Positions 43,370 through 52,762 of a DNA stretch of 64,000 bases are shown here, one piece after another (position 1 is the stretch's first letter; each line of letters opens with the position of its first letter). The stretch is taken from contig SCNT01000004.1 of the NCBI GenBank assembly GCA_005503165.1, positions 62,001 through 126,000 on the forward strand. Direction: 5' to 3'. Both the position numbers and the translations under genes were made by a program. Origin of the DNA: Sphingomonadaceae bacterium 3R27E2-A (GTDB lineage Bacteria > Pseudomonadota > Alphaproteobacteria > Sphingomonadales > Sphingomonadaceae). The notes beneath the pieces were generated by a model that was not told the DNA's origin, ran no database searches, and saw only the letters and a program-made list of their open reading frames with translations.

Positions 43370-45871
43370 ATGCTCCCGCTTGCTTCGCTCTGGCGCATCG
43401 CAAGGCGCGACCTTGCGACGCGTATCCGCGGGCTGAGATTGCTGGCGGTGTGCCTGTTCCTCGGCGTCGCGACGCTCGCCGCGATCGGCAGCCTGACGCG
43501 CGGGATCACCTCCGAGCTCGAGACGCGCGGGCAGACGATCCTCGGCGGCGACATCGAATTCGCCCTGCCGCAGCGGCAGGCGAGCGATGCCGAGATGGCG
43601 GCGTTTCGCGGCGCGGGCCAGACGTCGGCGACGGTGCGCATGCGCGCGATGGCCAACGATCCCGACGGCGAGGCTCTGCTGTCCGAGCTGAAGGCGGTCG
43701 ATGGCGCCTATCCGCTCTACGGCACGATGCGGCTGGAGAGCGGCGTGCGGCGCGGGCCACCGCCGGCGGGGGCGATCTGGATCGGCGCCGATCTCGCCTC
43801 GCGGCTCCAGCTCGAGGTCGGCGAGCGGGTGAAGTTCGGCGAAAAAGCGTTCCTTATCGACGGCATCATCGCCGAAGAGCCCGACCGGCTGGGCGAAGGT
43901 TTCACGCTGGGGCCGGTAGCGATCATCGGGCTCGGCGATCTGGCAGCGACGAAGCTGATCCAGCCGGGCAGTCTCTACGAAAGCAAGTACCGCGTCCGCC
44001 TGCAGGGCAGCGCCGATCCCGGGGCGGTCGGCAAGGCGCTGACCGAGCAATTCCCCGAAGCGGGGTGGGAGATCACCGACCGCAGCAACGGCGCGCCGGG
44101 GACGCGGCGTTTCATCGAGCGCATGGGGCAGTTCCTGTCGCTCGTCGGGCTCGCGGCGCTGGTGATCGCGGGCATCGGCGTCGGCAACGGCGTCGCTTCC
44201 TATCTCGCGGGCAAGCGCCCCGGGCTGGCGACGCTGAAGGTGCTCGGTGCCGACAGCGCCACGGTGATGCGCATCTATGGCTTGCAGATCCTTGCGGTCG
44301 CGGCGGCGTCGATCTTCGCGGGCCTCGTCGTCGGCGCGCTCGCGCCCGCGGCGATTTCGGCGATCGCCGGCGATGTGCTGCCAGTGAAACCGGGCGTCGC
44401 CATCTATCCGCTGCCGCTGGCGATCAGCGCGGCGTACGGCCTGCTCATCGCCATCGCCTTTGCCCTGCCCCCGCTCGCCGCGACGCGGCGCGTGCCCGCG
44501 GCGGGGCTGTTCCGTGCGACGATCGACGGCGCCGGACGGCCCGAGAAACGGACCATCCTTGCGGTCGGCGTGGCGCTCGCGGCGATCGTCGCGCTCGCAG
44601 TCGGCACCGCGCGCGAGCCGCTCTTCGCGCTGGGCTTCGTCGGCGCGGCGGCGGGGCTGTTGTTGCTGCTCGTCGGCATCGGCTGGCTGGTGCGCAAGGG
44701 CGCGAGCCTCGTCCCGCGGCCGAAACAGCCGCTGCTGCGGCTCGCGGTCGCGAACCTCCACCGCCCGGGCGCGGCGACGGGCGCGCTGGTCGTCGCGCTG
44801 GGGCTCGGCCTCACGCTGTTCGTGACGCTCGCGGCGATCCAGACGAGCATCACCGCCGAAATCTCGCGCACCGTACCGCAGCGCGCGCCGAGCTTCTTCG
44901 TGCTCGACATCCCGCGCGATGGCGCCGCGCAATTCCGGTCGATGGTCACCAGGGCCGCGCCCGACGCCGACATCAACCTGATCCCGGCGCTGCGCGGCAG
45001 CGTGACCGAATTCGCCGGCCAGCGCGTCGACGAGCTCGAGCAATTGCCCGAGGGCGCGTGGGTGCTGCGCGGCGACCGCGGACTGACCTATAGCCCTTCC
45101 CTCCCCAATGGCAGCGAGCTGACCGCCGGGAGCTGGTGGGCCGCCGACTACAAGGGCCCGCCGCTCGTCAGTGTGGAGCAGGAGGTCGCGACCTCGCTCG
45201 GCCTCAGGATCGGCGATACGCTGTCGGTCAATGTGCTGGGGGTCGAGGTGCAGGGCAAGGTCGCGTCCTTCCGCACCGTCGAATGGGACAATTTCGGGCT
45301 CAACTATGTGCTCGTCTTCTCGCCGGGCAGCTTCGACGCGGCGCCGCACAACATGGTCGCGACCGTCGCGGTGCCGCCAGCCGCCGAAGCCGAACTCGCG
45401 CGCAGCATCCCGCGCGCCTTTCCCTCCGCGTCGCTGATCGCGGTGCGCGACGTGATCGGGCAGGTCACGACCTTGCTCACCCAGATGAGCCAGGCGATCG
45501 CCGCGGCGGCGAGCATCGCGATCCTCGCCGGCATTGCGGTGCTGATCGGCGCGATCGCGGCGAGCCGCGAGCGGCGCGTCTACGACAGCGTGATCCTGAA
45601 GCTGCTCGGCGCGACGCGCGGGCAGATATTGGGCGCACAGGGCCTCGAATATGCGGTGCTCGCGCTGATCCTCGCCGCGCTGGCGCTCGGGCTGGGGCTC
45701 GGCGCGGGCTGGTATGTGGTGACGCAGATCTTCGACTTCGGCTTTGCGCCCGACCCGGTCATCGTCGGCATGACCCTGCTCGGCGGCGCCGGGTTGGCGT
45801 TCCTGATCGGGATTGCCGGAAGCTGGCCGCTGCTGTCGGTGCGCCCCGCGAGCGCGCTGCGCAGCCTGTAA
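43370..45871 (+). CDS. FtsX-like ABC permease, YbbP type
   Basis: An 833-residue MacB/FtsX-like permease with about ten transmembrane helices: one near the N-terminus, then three around 260-385, a central pair and a cluster around 470-500, and three near the C-terminus. Large periplasmic domains lie after helix 1 (RGITSELETRGQTILGGDIE) and in the second half. It partners the ATPase upstream. ATG 43370 follows GGGGAG; ATG 43352 is an alternative that overlaps the end of the repeat. The substrate is unproven. Confidence 0.92.
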   Translation: MLPLASLWRIARRDLATRIRGLRLLAVCLFLGVATLAAIGSLTRGITSELETRGQTILGGDIEFALPQRQASDAEMAAFRGAGQTSATVRMRAMANDPDGEALLSELKAVDGAYPLYGTMRLESGVRRGPPPAGAIWIGADLASRLQLEVGERVKFGEKAFLIDGIIAEEPDRLGEGFTLGPVAIIGLGDLAATKLIQPGSLYESKYRVRLQGSADPGAVGKALTEQFPEAGWEITDRSNGAPGTRRFIERMGQFLSLVGLAALVIAGIGVGNGVASYLAGKRPGLATLKVLGADSATVMRIYGLQILAVAAASIFAGLVVGALAPAAISAIAGDVLPVKPGVAIYPLPLAISAAYGLLIAIAFALPPLAATRRVPAAGLFRATIDGAGRPEKRTILAVGVALAAIVALAVGTAREPLFALGFVGAAAGLLLLLVGIGWLVRKGASLVPRPKQPLLRLAVANLHRPGAATGALVVALGLGLTLFVTLAAIQTSITAEISRTVPQRAPSFFVLDIPRDGAAQFRSMVTRAAPDADINLIPALRGSVTEFAGQRVDELEQLPEGAWVLRGDRGLTYSPSLPNGSELTAGSWWAADYKGPPLVSVEQEVATSLGLRIGDTLSVNVLGVEVQGKVASFRTVEWDNFGLNYVLVFSPGSFDAAPHNMVATVAVPPAAEAELARSIPRAFPSASLIAVRDVIGQVTTLLTQMSQAIAAAASIAILAGIAVLIGAIAASRERRVYDSVILKLLGATRGQILGAQGLEYAVLALILAALALGLGLGAGWYVVTQIFDFGFAPDPVIVGMTLLGGAGLAFLIGIAGSWPLLSVRPASALRSL

Positions 45872-45875
45872 AAAA

Positions 45876-45949
45876 CCCTTCGCATCGAGTGAAGTCGAGA
45901 TGCGTCTGGCACGGCGCCGGCCCGCCTCGACTTCGCTCGACACGAACGG
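45876..45949. repeat. Dispersed palindrome, family B copy 3 (decayed)
   Basis: TTCGCATCGAGTGAAGTCGA on the left and CGACTTCGCTCGACACGAAC on the right keep the family B arms with several mismatches. It lies between the permease stop and the convergent TauE-type gene. Confidence 0.75.
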
Positions 45950-45957
45950 ACGAAGCG

Positions 45958-46719
45958 TCAGTTCAGCAACCGCACCACCGCCGAGACGGCCGCCAGCCCC
46001 AGCACGGCGGCGACCGTCGCCTGCCATACGTGCGCGGGGACGCGGCCGAAGTGGCGGGCGCCGACCCAGTTGCCCAGCAACATCGGCGGGAAGAGGATCA
46101 GCGCGATCAGGAACAGTTTCCACGTCGCGATGCCGACCCACAGCGCCGCAAGCGTCCCCGCGATCGCGGTCGCGAAGAAGATCAGCAGCATCGACGCGCG
46201 CGCGACCTTGGGATCGAGCGAGCGGCGGAGGTAGAAGGGCACGACCGGCGGCCCCGGCATGGCGGCAAAACCGGTGAGAATGCCCGACGCGAAGCCCGTG
46301 CCCGCCACCGCCGCGCGCGTCGGCCGGTGCCCGTCGGGATGCTTAGGAAGCAATACCGCGACGAAGGCGACCACGGCCGCAAGCGTGATGAGCAGCCGCG
46401 CGACGTCGGACGGCGTCGCATCGAGCGCGGCCATGCCGAGCGGGGTCGTGACCATCGCGAGCAAGGCGATCGGGACCGCGGTCGGGCGGTCGGCATCGGC
46501 GAGGATGATGCGGATACCCACGGGGCCGATCAGGAGCTGGAGCAATATGCCGAGCACCACCGCCTCCTCGGGGCTGATGATCAGCCCGAGCAAGGGCACG
46601 AGGATGATCGCCATGCCGAACCCCGTCAGCCCGCGCACATAGGCCGCGCCGAAGGTCATCGCCGCGGCGCCGGCGAGCGTAAACGGCGCGATGCCGACGA
46701 GTTGCTGAACACCGTTCAC
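45958..46719 (-). CDS. TSUP/TauE-SafE family permease
   Basis: A 253-residue membrane protein with about eight helices, starting at a GTG that overlaps the phosphoesterase stop (GTGA, 46716-46719). Segments GAAYVRGLTGFGMAIILVPL near 23-42 and GFASGILTGFAAMPGPPVVP near 141-160 are the two half-repeats of the TSUP family (sulphite, sulfoacetate or other anion export). It is third in the overlapping chain thrS-phosphoesterase-permease. The substrate is unknown. Confidence 0.88.
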   Translation of the reverse strand: MNGVQQLVGIAPFTLAGAAAMTFGAAYVRGLTGFGMAIILVPLLGLIISPEEAVVLGILLQLLIGPVGIRIILADADRPTAVPIALLAMVTTPLGMAALDATPSDVARLLITLAAVVAFVAVLLPKHPDGHRPTRAAVAGTGFASGILTGFAAMPGPPVVPFYLRRSLDPKVARASMLLIFFATAIAGTLAALWVGIATWKLFLIALILFPPMLLGNWVGARHFGRVPAHVWQATVAAVLGLAAVSAVVRLLN

Positions 46720-47573
46720 CGCTTCGGCCCCAGCGTGACCAGCCACACATCGGGCGGCACGCCGTAGCGCAGCGGCAGGATGCTGGTGCCGAGCCCGGCG
46801 CCGACGAACAGCCGCTGCGACCCGTCGGTCATGTCGCCGCAGGCGAAGCGGTCGCCATAGGCCGAGGCATAGCTGAGCGCGCCTACCAGCGGCAGCGCGA
46901 TCTGGCCGCAATGGGTGTGGCCCGCGAACACCGCGTCGACCGGCGCGGGCAGGTCGGGGACGATGTCGGGGCTGTGCGTCGTCAGGATGCGCGGGCCGGG
47001 GCCGAGCGCGCCCATCGCGGCGTAGGTCCGCGCCAGATTGTCGTGGTTGGTGACCTCGTCGTCGACCCCGCCGACGATCAAAGGCCCGCGCCGTACGGCC
47101 TGGTTGCGCAGCACGGTGACCCCCGCCGCCTTCATGCCTTTCGCAATCGGTTCGGGCTGGAACCAGTAATCATGGTTCCCCAGCACCGCGATCACGCCGT
47201 AAGTGGCCTTCGCTTCGGCAAAGGGCGCGGTCAGTTCGGCGGCCGAATAGTGGCGCGTCGCCAGCATCTTGCCGCTGTGGAAGTCGCCCGCGAGCAGGAT
47301 CAGGTCGGGCTTCAGTTCGTTCAAGCGGCGCAGGATCGCCGCCAGCCGCTCGGGCGGCATGTCGGGGCCCGCGACATGCGTGTCGGAGACGAGCAGCACG
47401 CGCATCGGCGGCGCGCCCGCGGGCCAGTCGGCGAGTTCGACGCTCGCGCTGCGGACCACCGGATCGGCGCCTGCGTTCCACAGCCCGCGGCCGACCAGCA
47501 GCAGCCCGAGCAGGACCAGCAACAGCAGCCAGCGCCGCCACCCGCGGCGCGGCTTTGCTTCGTTCGCGCTCAA
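46716..47573 (-). CDS. Membrane-anchored calcineurin-type metallophosphoesterase
   Basis: A 285-residue protein with an N-terminal transmembrane anchor ([20 protein letters not shown]) and a YaeI-like phosphoesterase domain. All metal motifs are present: SDTHVAG, GDFHSG, GNHDYW, THSPD and GHTHCGQ. TTG 47571-47573 is the start and overlaps the thrS stop as TTGA; its own stop overlaps the TauE start. The family has been linked to UDP-diacylglucosamine or lipid-pyrophosphate hydrolysis; the substrate here is open. Confidence 0.9.
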   Translation of the reverse strand: MSANEAKPRRGWRRWLLLLVLLGLLLVGRGLWNAGADPVVRSASVELADWPAGAPPMRVLLVSDTHVAGPDMPPERLAAILRRLNELKPDLILLAGDFHSGKMLATRHYSAAELTAPFAEAKATYGVIAVLGNHDYWFQPEPIAKGMKAAGVTVLRNQAVRRGPLIVGGVDDEVTNHDNLARTYAAMGALGPGPRILTTHSPDIVPDLPAPVDAVFAGHTHCGQIALPLVGALSYASAYGDRFACGDMTDGSQRLFVGAGLGTSILPLRYGVPPDVWLVTLGPKR

Positions 47574-49570
47574 CCGCGCAGGTCGGGCGGGGTCGCCTCG
47601 CCCTTGAGCATCGCGATCGCCTCGGCGAGCTTCATGATGCGCTGCCCGTCCTGGCCGAGGGTGCGGATCGCGACCGTGCCTTCCTCGGCCTCGCGCTTGC
47701 CGACGACGAGCAGGTACGGGACCTTCTGCAGGCTGTGCTCGCGGACCTTGTAGTTGATCTTTTCGTTCCGCAGGTCGCTTTCGGCGCGGATGCCCGCGGC
47801 GGTGAGCTGCGCGAGCGCGTCCTTCGCATAATCGTCGGCGTCGCTGACGATCGTCGCAACCACCGCCTGCACGGGGGCGAGCCAGGTCGGGAAGCGGCCG
47901 GCGAAATGCTCGATCAATATGCCGATGAAGCGTTCGTAGCTGCCGAAGATCGCGCGGTGGAGCATCACCGGCCGATGTCGTTCGCCATCCTCGCCGATAT
48001 ACGACGCGTCGAGCCGGTCGGGGAGCACGCGGTCGGACTGGATCGTGCCGACCTGCCACGTCCGGCCAATCGCATCGGTCAGATGCCATTCGAGCTTGGG
48101 CGCATAGAAAGCGCCTTCGCCGGGCAGTTCCTCCCAGCCATATTGCTCGGACGCAAGCCCCGCCTCAATCACCGCGTTGCGCAGCTCATCCTCGGACTTG
48201 TCCCACATCTCTTCGGTGCCGAAGCGCTTTTCGGGACGCAGCGCGAGCTTGATCGCATAGCTGAAGCCGAAATCCTTGTAGATGCGGTCGGCGAGCGCGC
48301 AGAAATTGCGGACTTCCTCGACGATCTGATCTTCGCGGCAGAAGATATGCGCGTCGTCCTGCGTGAACTGGCGCACGCGCATCAGGCCGTGGAGCGCGCC
48401 GTGCGGCTCGTTGCGGTGGCAGCAGCCATTCTCGTAGAGGCGCAGCGGCAGGTCGCGATAGCTTTTCATCCCCTGGCGGAAGATCAGCACATGCGCCGGG
48501 CAGTTCATCGGCTTCAGCGCCATCCATTCGGCCTCGTCCGAAACGATCGGGCCTTCGTCCTCGGTGTTCGGGACCTCGTCGGGGATGACGAACATATTTT
48601 CGCGATATTTGCCCCAATGGCCCGACTGTTCCCACTGGCGCGCGTCCATGACCTGCGGCGTCTTGACCTCGCGATAGCCCGCAGCGTCGATCGCGCGGCG
48701 CATATAGGCCTCGAGCTCGCGCCACACGACGAAGCCATTGGGGTGCCAGAAGACCGAGCCATGCGCTTCCTGTTGCAGGTGGAACAGGTCCATGTCCTGC
48801 CCCAGCCGGCGATGGTCGCGCTTCGCGGCCTCTTCCAGCCGGACGAGATGGTCTGCAAGTTGCTTCTTGTTGAGCCAGCCGGTGCCATAGATGCGCGACA
48901 GCTGCGCGTTCTTCTGGTCGCCGCGCCAATAGGCGCCCGAAACGCGCGTCAGCTTGAACGCCGCCGGGTCGAGCTTGCCCGTCGAGGCCAAGTGCGGCCC
49001 GCGGCACATGTCCATCCAGCCGTCACCCGAACGATAAACGGTCAGCTCCTCGCCCTCCGGCAGTTCATGCGCCCACTCGGCCTTGAAGCTCTCGCCATCG
49101 GCCTGCCATTTGGCGATCAGCGCGTCGCGCTCCCACACTTCCCGCGTCAGGGGAAGGTCGGCGGCGATGATGCGGCGCATCTCCTCCTCGATCAGCGGGA
49201 GCTCGTCGTCGCGGAACGGGCCATGTTCGGCGGTCGGCGCGAAGTCGTAATAGAAGCCGTCGCCCGTCGAGGGGCCGAAGGTGATCTGGGTGCCCGGGAA
49301 CAGGTTCTGCACCGCCTCCGCCAGCACATGCGCAAAGTCGTGGCGCACGAGTTCGAGCGCGTCGGCCTCGTCGCGGCTCGTGACCAGCGCGAGGTTGGTG
49401 TCCTCCTCCAGCGGGCGCATGATGTCGCGCAGTTCGCCGCCCACTTTCGCGGCTAGCGCGGCCTTGGCGAGGCCGGGTCCGATGTCGGCCGCGATCTCAG
49501 CCGGAGTAGTCCCGCGCGCGACTTCACGGGCAGAGCCATCGGGAAGGGTGACGCGGATCATCTGGGACAT
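47570..49570 (-). CDS. thrS: Threonyl-tRNA synthetase
   Basis: Charges tRNA-Thr. The 666-residue enzyme has TGS (about 1-65), editing N2 (about 65-225) with [11 protein letters not shown], catalytic class II core with the Zn-binding Cys/His/His ([10 protein letters not shown]) and motif [25 protein letters not shown], and a C-terminal anticodon-binding domain (about 560-660). ATG 49568-49570 ([13 protein letters not shown]) fits the family. Its stop overlaps the next gene by 4 bases (TTGA). The 5' leader holds no obvious T-box or autoregulatory hairpin. Confidence 0.97.
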   Translation of the reverse strand: MSQMIRVTLPDGSAREVARGTTPAEIAADIGPGLAKAALAAKVGGELRDIMRPLEEDTNLALVTSRDEADALELVRHDFAHVLAEAVQNLFPGTQITFGPSTGDGFYYDFAPTAEHGPFRDDELPLIEEEMRRIIAADLPLTREVWERDALIAKWQADGESFKAEWAHELPEGEELTVYRSGDGWMDMCRGPHLASTGKLDPAAFKLTRVSGAYWRGDQKNAQLSRIYGTGWLNKKQLADHLVRLEEAAKRDHRRLGQDMDLFHLQQEAHGSVFWHPNGFVVWRELEAYMRRAIDAAGYREVKTPQVMDARQWEQSGHWGKYRENMFVIPDEVPNTEDEGPIVSDEAEWMALKPMNCPAHVLIFRQGMKSYRDLPLRLYENGCCHRNEPHGALHGLMRVRQFTQDDAHIFCREDQIVEEVRNFCALADRIYKDFGFSYAIKLALRPEKRFGTEEMWDKSEDELRNAVIEAGLASEQYGWEELPGEGAFYAPKLEWHLTDAIGRTWQVGTIQSDRVLPDRLDASYIGEDGERHRPVMLHRAIFGSYERFIGILIEHFAGRFPTWLAPVQAVVATIVSDADDYAKDALAQLTAAGIRAESDLRNEKINYKVREHSLQKVPYLLVVGKREAEEGTVAIRTLGQDGQRIMKLAEAIAMLKGEATPPDLRG

Positions 49571-49674
49571 CGGGAAAATCGGCCTTTCTGGCGGGCTAAA
49601 ACTGCGCCCCTTTGCCAGCATGCGATATGGGCGGCAAGGGGCGGATTGGCAACGGCAACGGCTTTCGCGCTTGC

Positions 49675-49693
49675 AATGATACAATGTATCATT
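49675..49693. promoter_or_regulatory. Perfect AATGATAC-AAT-GTATCATT palindrome upstream of merC (Zur/Fur-type operator candidate)
   Basis: 8-bp perfect arms with a 3-base spacer, 35 bases before the MerC start. AT-rich symmetric sites of this size (TGATAC...GTATCA) are typical of Fur-superfamily regulators, and MerC-type proteins often belong to zinc-responsive regulons. Which regulator binds is not known. Confidence 0.6.
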
Positions 49694-49728
49694 ATCTGGG
49701 TACGCCATAGCCTCGCGAAAGTCCTTCC

Positions 49729-50139
49729 ATGCCCCTGCCCGCCGCGCGCCTGCGCGTCGCCGACCTTGCCGGCCTGGCGCTGTCGGCGACCTGTCTGATC
49801 CACTGCCTCGCGCTGCCGATGTTGTTGCTGCTCGCCCCAGCGATCGGCCATTGGGTCGCGCTGCCCGAGCGGACCCATGCGGCGATCCTGACGCTGGCGC
49901 TGCCCGCCGCGGTCGCCGCGATGCGTGGCGGCTGGCACCGGCATCGGCGCTCGGCCCCGGGGCTGGTCGCGGCCATGGGGCTGGTCCTGCTCGCGCTGGG
50001 GCTGGCGGCGCATGAGGGATCGCTCGCGGGCATCGACCCGGCGGCGGCCGACCGGCTGTTCACATCGGCGGGGGCACTGGCACTTGCTGCCGCGCACATC
50101 GCCAACTGGCGGCTATCGCACCGCCGGCCGCGCCACTAG
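49729..50139 (+). CDS. MerC-domain metal uptake membrane protein
   Basis: A 136-residue protein with four hydrophobic helices. CLIHCLALP (Cys22, His25, Cys26) in helix 1 is the MerC hallmark that binds thiophilic or transition metals at the inner membrane. It has no mer genes nearby, so import of an essential metal such as zinc is more likely than mercury resistance. The palindrome at 49675-49693 suggests metal-responsive control. It converges with the next lipoprotein gene, overlapping 4 bases. Confidence 0.9.
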   Translation: MPLPAARLRVADLAGLALSATCLIHCLALPMLLLLAPAIGHWVALPERTHAAILTLALPAAVAAMRGGWHRHRRSAPGLVAAMGLVLLALGLAAHEGSLAGIDPAAADRLFTSAGALALAAAHIANWRLSHRRPRH

Positions 50140-50615
50140 GGGTTGCGGCAGGCCGCTAATTTCGCGACATAGGCCTCGAGCGCGCCGGGCTTGCCGGTGA
50201 AGGCATTCTCGAATGCCGCTTCGACCGCAGGCTTCAGCCGCCGATAGACCTCGAGCGTCGGGCCGGGATCGCCGCCCGCCGCATCCTGCCGATCCAGCGC
50301 CTTTTCGCTCCAGCGGCTGTGGGCGTCGAAAGCGGGCTTGACCTGAACCTCGGGCGGCAGCGCGGCCATGACCGCATCGACGAGGCGGCCGTCGCTGATC
50401 GCCATGCCCCATGTCTCCCACTGCAACGTGCAGGCGATTTCGGCATCCAAGGTGTCGGCGACGGGCGGCGCGGAGAGGCCCTTCTGCCACCCCGCCCTGG
50501 CTTCGGCGGCGGCCTGGGCGAGAATGGCCTGCGCCTTGTCCTCACCGCCCTCATCCGCCGGCGGCGTACCGCAGGCCGCGAGGATCAGCATCGCCAACAG
50601 ATATATGTGTTTCAT
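50136..50615 (-). CDS. Lipoprotein, function unknown
   Basis: A 159-residue lipoprotein (MKHIYLLAMLILAACGTPP; lipobox LAAC). The mature part is acidic and helical with two further Cys (EIACTLQWETWG near 60 and KLAACRNP at the end), probably one disulphide. ATG 50613-50615. It is divergent from the small membrane-protein operon and overlaps the merC end by 4 bases. No family was recognised. Confidence 0.75.
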   Translation of the reverse strand: MKHIYLLAMLILAACGTPPADEGGEDKAQAILAQAAAEARAGWQKGLSAPPVADTLDAEIACTLQWETWGMAISDGRLVDAVMAALPPEVQVKPAFDAHSRWSEKALDRQDAAGGDPGPTLEVYRRLKPAVEAAFENAFTGKPGALEAYVAKLAACRNP

Positions 50616-50712
50616 TTCAATCCCCTGTTCGCCGCGGCTGCGGCCTGCATATCTGCACGATGGCGAGCCGACGAAGTGGAGGCAAGGGAAAGCGGTGATA
50701 GCTCGCTTGTCA

Positions 50713-50763
50713 TTATGTCAATGTTACTTGACTTGCCCGACTCGATGTGTCAATGTTCCTTTA
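50713..50763 (+). promoter_or_regulatory. Direct repeats upstream of the membrane/XRE operon
   Basis: GTCAATGTTACTTGAC near 50719-50734 and GTCAATGTTCCTTTAC near 50750-50765 are 16-mers sharing 13 positions, about 31 bases apart. They flank a probable promoter and are good candidates for binding by the XRE-type regulator encoded at the operon's end. Confidence 0.5.
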
Positions 50764-50787
50764 CTGATTAACAAGGGAGCTTTACCG

Positions 50788-50967
50788 ATGCCGCCGATTT
50801 TTCGTGCCCTGTGCTGGGCCCTCGCCCTCATTTGCGTCGCCCTTGCGCAGATCCTCGACATCATTCCCCAAAATGTCGCGTCGATGCTGATCGTCGTCTT
50901 GCCGGCGATCATGATCGCGACCACCCCGCGCGACGGCCGCGCCTGCGGCAAGACGAAAGCGGCATGA
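50788..50967 (+). CDS. Small membrane protein (59 aa) heading an XRE operon
   Basis: MPPIFRALCWALALICVALA then two hydrophobic helices (about 5-22 and 30-47) and a basic tail, 59 residues. AAGGGAGC lies 8 bases before ATG 50788. Its stop overlaps the next ATG (ATGA at 50964-50967), so it is translationally coupled to the four-helix protein. The function is unknown. Confidence 0.75.
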   Translation: MPPIFRALCWALALICVALAQILDIIPQNVASMLIVVLPAIMIATTPRDGRACGKTKAA

Positions 50968-51566
50968 CGATGGCCAGCCCCGCCGAAACCGCCGCCCGTC
51001 GCACGGCCGGACTTTGGGCGATCGCTTTTCTGGTCGCCATGTTCGCCACCGCCTGGTTCCTGAAGTCCGGCAAGATCGTCGCCGCACCCTGGGGCCTTGC
51101 CGTGATGATCCTCCCGATGCTGCTGCTGATTCCGATGGTGCGCGCGACCGAGCGCATGCAGCGCGAAACCGGATGCGCCTCTGCGGTGGTCACGCGTTAC
51201 AACCGCCGGATGCTCGTCGCCTCCTTTGCCTATGTCGTCGGACTGGGCGGGGCGCTGCTCCTGTTTCGCCAGCATGATGCGGCCAAGTCCTACGCCGCGC
51301 TGCTGGCGCTGCTGCCGACGCTGCCGGTGTTCGGGATGATCTGGGCGATGGCACGCTATGTCATCGAGGAGAAGGATGAATATCTGCGCGCACGAACGGT
51401 CAATGCCGCGCTGATCGCGACCGGACTGCTGCTCGCGGTGGCGACCTTCTGGGGATTCCTGACGACCTTCGAAGTGGCCCCGGCCGTGCCGATGTGGACC
51501 GCGGTCCCGACATGGTGCCTCGGCCTGGGACTGGGGCATTTGATCGGCAAGGTTCGCGGACTGTGA
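50964..51566 (+). CDS. Four-helix membrane protein in XRE operon
   Basis: A 200-residue membrane protein, MTMASPAETAARRTAGLWAI onwards, with helices near 18-34, 40-58, 82-101, 112-130, 148-166 and 180-195 and a DE-rich loop (VIEEKDEYLRARTVNA). No recognised domain. It overlaps both neighbours (ATGA upstream, GTGA downstream). In many proteobacteria such proteins are sensors or partners of the small HTH regulator encoded next to them (inference). Confidence 0.75.
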   Translation: MTMASPAETAARRTAGLWAIAFLVAMFATAWFLKSGKIVAAPWGLAVMILPMLLLIPMVRATERMQRETGCASAVVTRYNRRMLVASFAYVVGLGGALLLFRQHDAAKSYAALLALLPTLPVFGMIWAMARYVIEEKDEYLRARTVNAALIATGLLLAVATFWGFLTTFEVAPAVPMWTAVPTWCLGLGLGHLIGKVRGL

Positions 51567-51754
51567 AAAACCGCCTCAGGGTCCTGCGCGCCGAGCGCGA
51601 CTGGAGCCAGCAGGACCTCGCCGAGCGGCTCGCGGTGTCGCGCCAGTCGGTCAACGCGATCGAGACCGGCAAATACGACCCCTCGCTCCCCCTCGCCTTT
51701 CGCATCGCCGACCTTTTCGAGATGCGCATCGAAGAGATTTTCCAGAGAGACTGA
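51563..51754 (+). CDS. Small XRE/Cro-CI-type HTH regulator (63 aa)
   Basis: A 63-residue protein consisting almost entirely of an HTH_3 domain: LRVLRAERDWSQQDLAERLA, VSRQSVNAIETGKYDPSLPL, AFRIADLFEMRIEEIF. GTG 51563 overlaps the preceding stop (GTGA). It most likely controls its own operon through the direct repeats at 50713-50763. Similar stand-alone YozG-like proteins occur with membrane partners. An alpha/beta hydrolase gene follows 5 bases later. Confidence 0.88.
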   Translation: MKNRLRVLRAERDWSQQDLAERLAVSRQSVNAIETGKYDPSLPLAFRIADLFEMRIEEIFQRD

Positions 51755-51759
51755 TCCCC

Positions 51760-52686
51760 ATGAAAAAGCGAATTCCCGGCGCCGCCATCTTCATCCTGCT
51801 GGTCGGGCTGGTCGCCAGCCGCGCCGATGCCGCGGAGCCATGCCCCGCGGGGATGAACGAAGGCAAGCGCATCACCGTCCTCGTCGAGGGTGAAGGCCCC
51901 GACGTCCTATTGATCCCCGGCCTGTCGAGCCCGCGCGGCGTCTGGGACGCCACCGCCGAGCGGCTGAAGGGCCGGTACCGGCTGCACCGCGTCCAGATCC
52001 GCGGTTTCGGCGATGAGGCGGGCCTCAATGCCGAGGGGCCGGTGCTCGAGCCGATGATGCGGGAGGTTGCCGACTATATCGACGATTGCATCACCGATGC
52101 GGGGCGGCCCGCGCCTGCGCTGATCGGCCATTCGATGGGCGGCCTCACCGGCCTGATGATCGCCGCGCGCGCGCCGCAGGAGGTGGGCAGGCTGATGATC
52201 GTCGATGCGGTGCCCTTCATCGGCCTGCTCTTCAACCCCGCCGCGACAGTCGAGAGCGTCACCCCGCAGGCCGACCAGATGGCGGCGATGATGCGCGCGC
52301 AATATGGACAGCCCCGGCCGACGGGGCCGGTGACCGATCCCGGCCCGATGAGCATGGCGGGCGGCATGTCGAACACCCCCGCCGGGCGCACCGCGATCGT
52401 CCGCTGGACGCGCGAGGCCGATGCGCGCGTGACCGCACAGGTCTTTCGCGATGTGATGGTGACCGACATGCGGAGCGAACTCGCCGCGGTGACCGCGCCG
52501 GTGACCCTGCTCTATGCGCAGGACGACAGCGCGATAACACCCGCGCGCGCGAAGGCCGGGTTCGAGCCGCAATATGCGGGGATCGCGACGTTCAAGGCGC
52601 AGATGGTGCCGAACAGCCGCCACTTCATCATGCTCGACCAGCCCGAGGCGTTTGCGAAGGCGGTCGATGCGTTTCTGGCGGAATAG
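51760..52686 (+). CDS. Secreted alpha/beta hydrolase
   Basis: A 308-residue protein with a signal peptide (MKKRIPGAAIFILLVGLVAS then RADAAEP). It has the alpha/beta fold: nucleophile elbow GHSMGG (Ser near 125), Asp in YAQDDSAI and His in PNSRHFIMLD near the C-terminus. It probably acts in the periplasm on esters or lactones; the substrate is unknown. It starts 5 bases after the XRE regulator stop, so it belongs to the same transcript. Confidence 0.88.
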   Translation: MKKRIPGAAIFILLVGLVASRADAAEPCPAGMNEGKRITVLVEGEGPDVLLIPGLSSPRGVWDATAERLKGRYRLHRVQIRGFGDEAGLNAEGPVLEPMMREVADYIDDCITDAGRPAPALIGHSMGGLTGLMIAARAPQEVGRLMIVDAVPFIGLLFNPAATVESVTPQADQMAAMMRAQYGQPRPTGPVTDPGPMSMAGGMSNTPAGRTAIVRWTREADARVTAQVFRDVMVTDMRSELAAVTAPVTLLYAQDDSAITPARAKAGFEPQYAGIATFKAQMVPNSRHFIMLDQPEAFAKAVDAFLAE

Positions 52687-52762
52687 CCACGCGCGGCGAC
52701 AGCCACCTTGCCCCCTTCCCGCTCCGCCGCTAGGGCGGCGGCAGCCGGAAAGGAGCATCCCC

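Noticed and set aside
41896-46141. Very long open frames antisense or out of frame to the YbbA/YbbP genes (over 1000 codons)
   Set aside because: They mirror the codon pattern of the real ABC genes, have Arg-rich low-complexity products and no start context; this is expected in GC-rich DNA.
49571-49728. T-box or other leader riboswitch in the thrS/merC divergent gap
   Set aside because: Only the merC palindrome is obvious; no T-box-like stem or specifier loop was seen.
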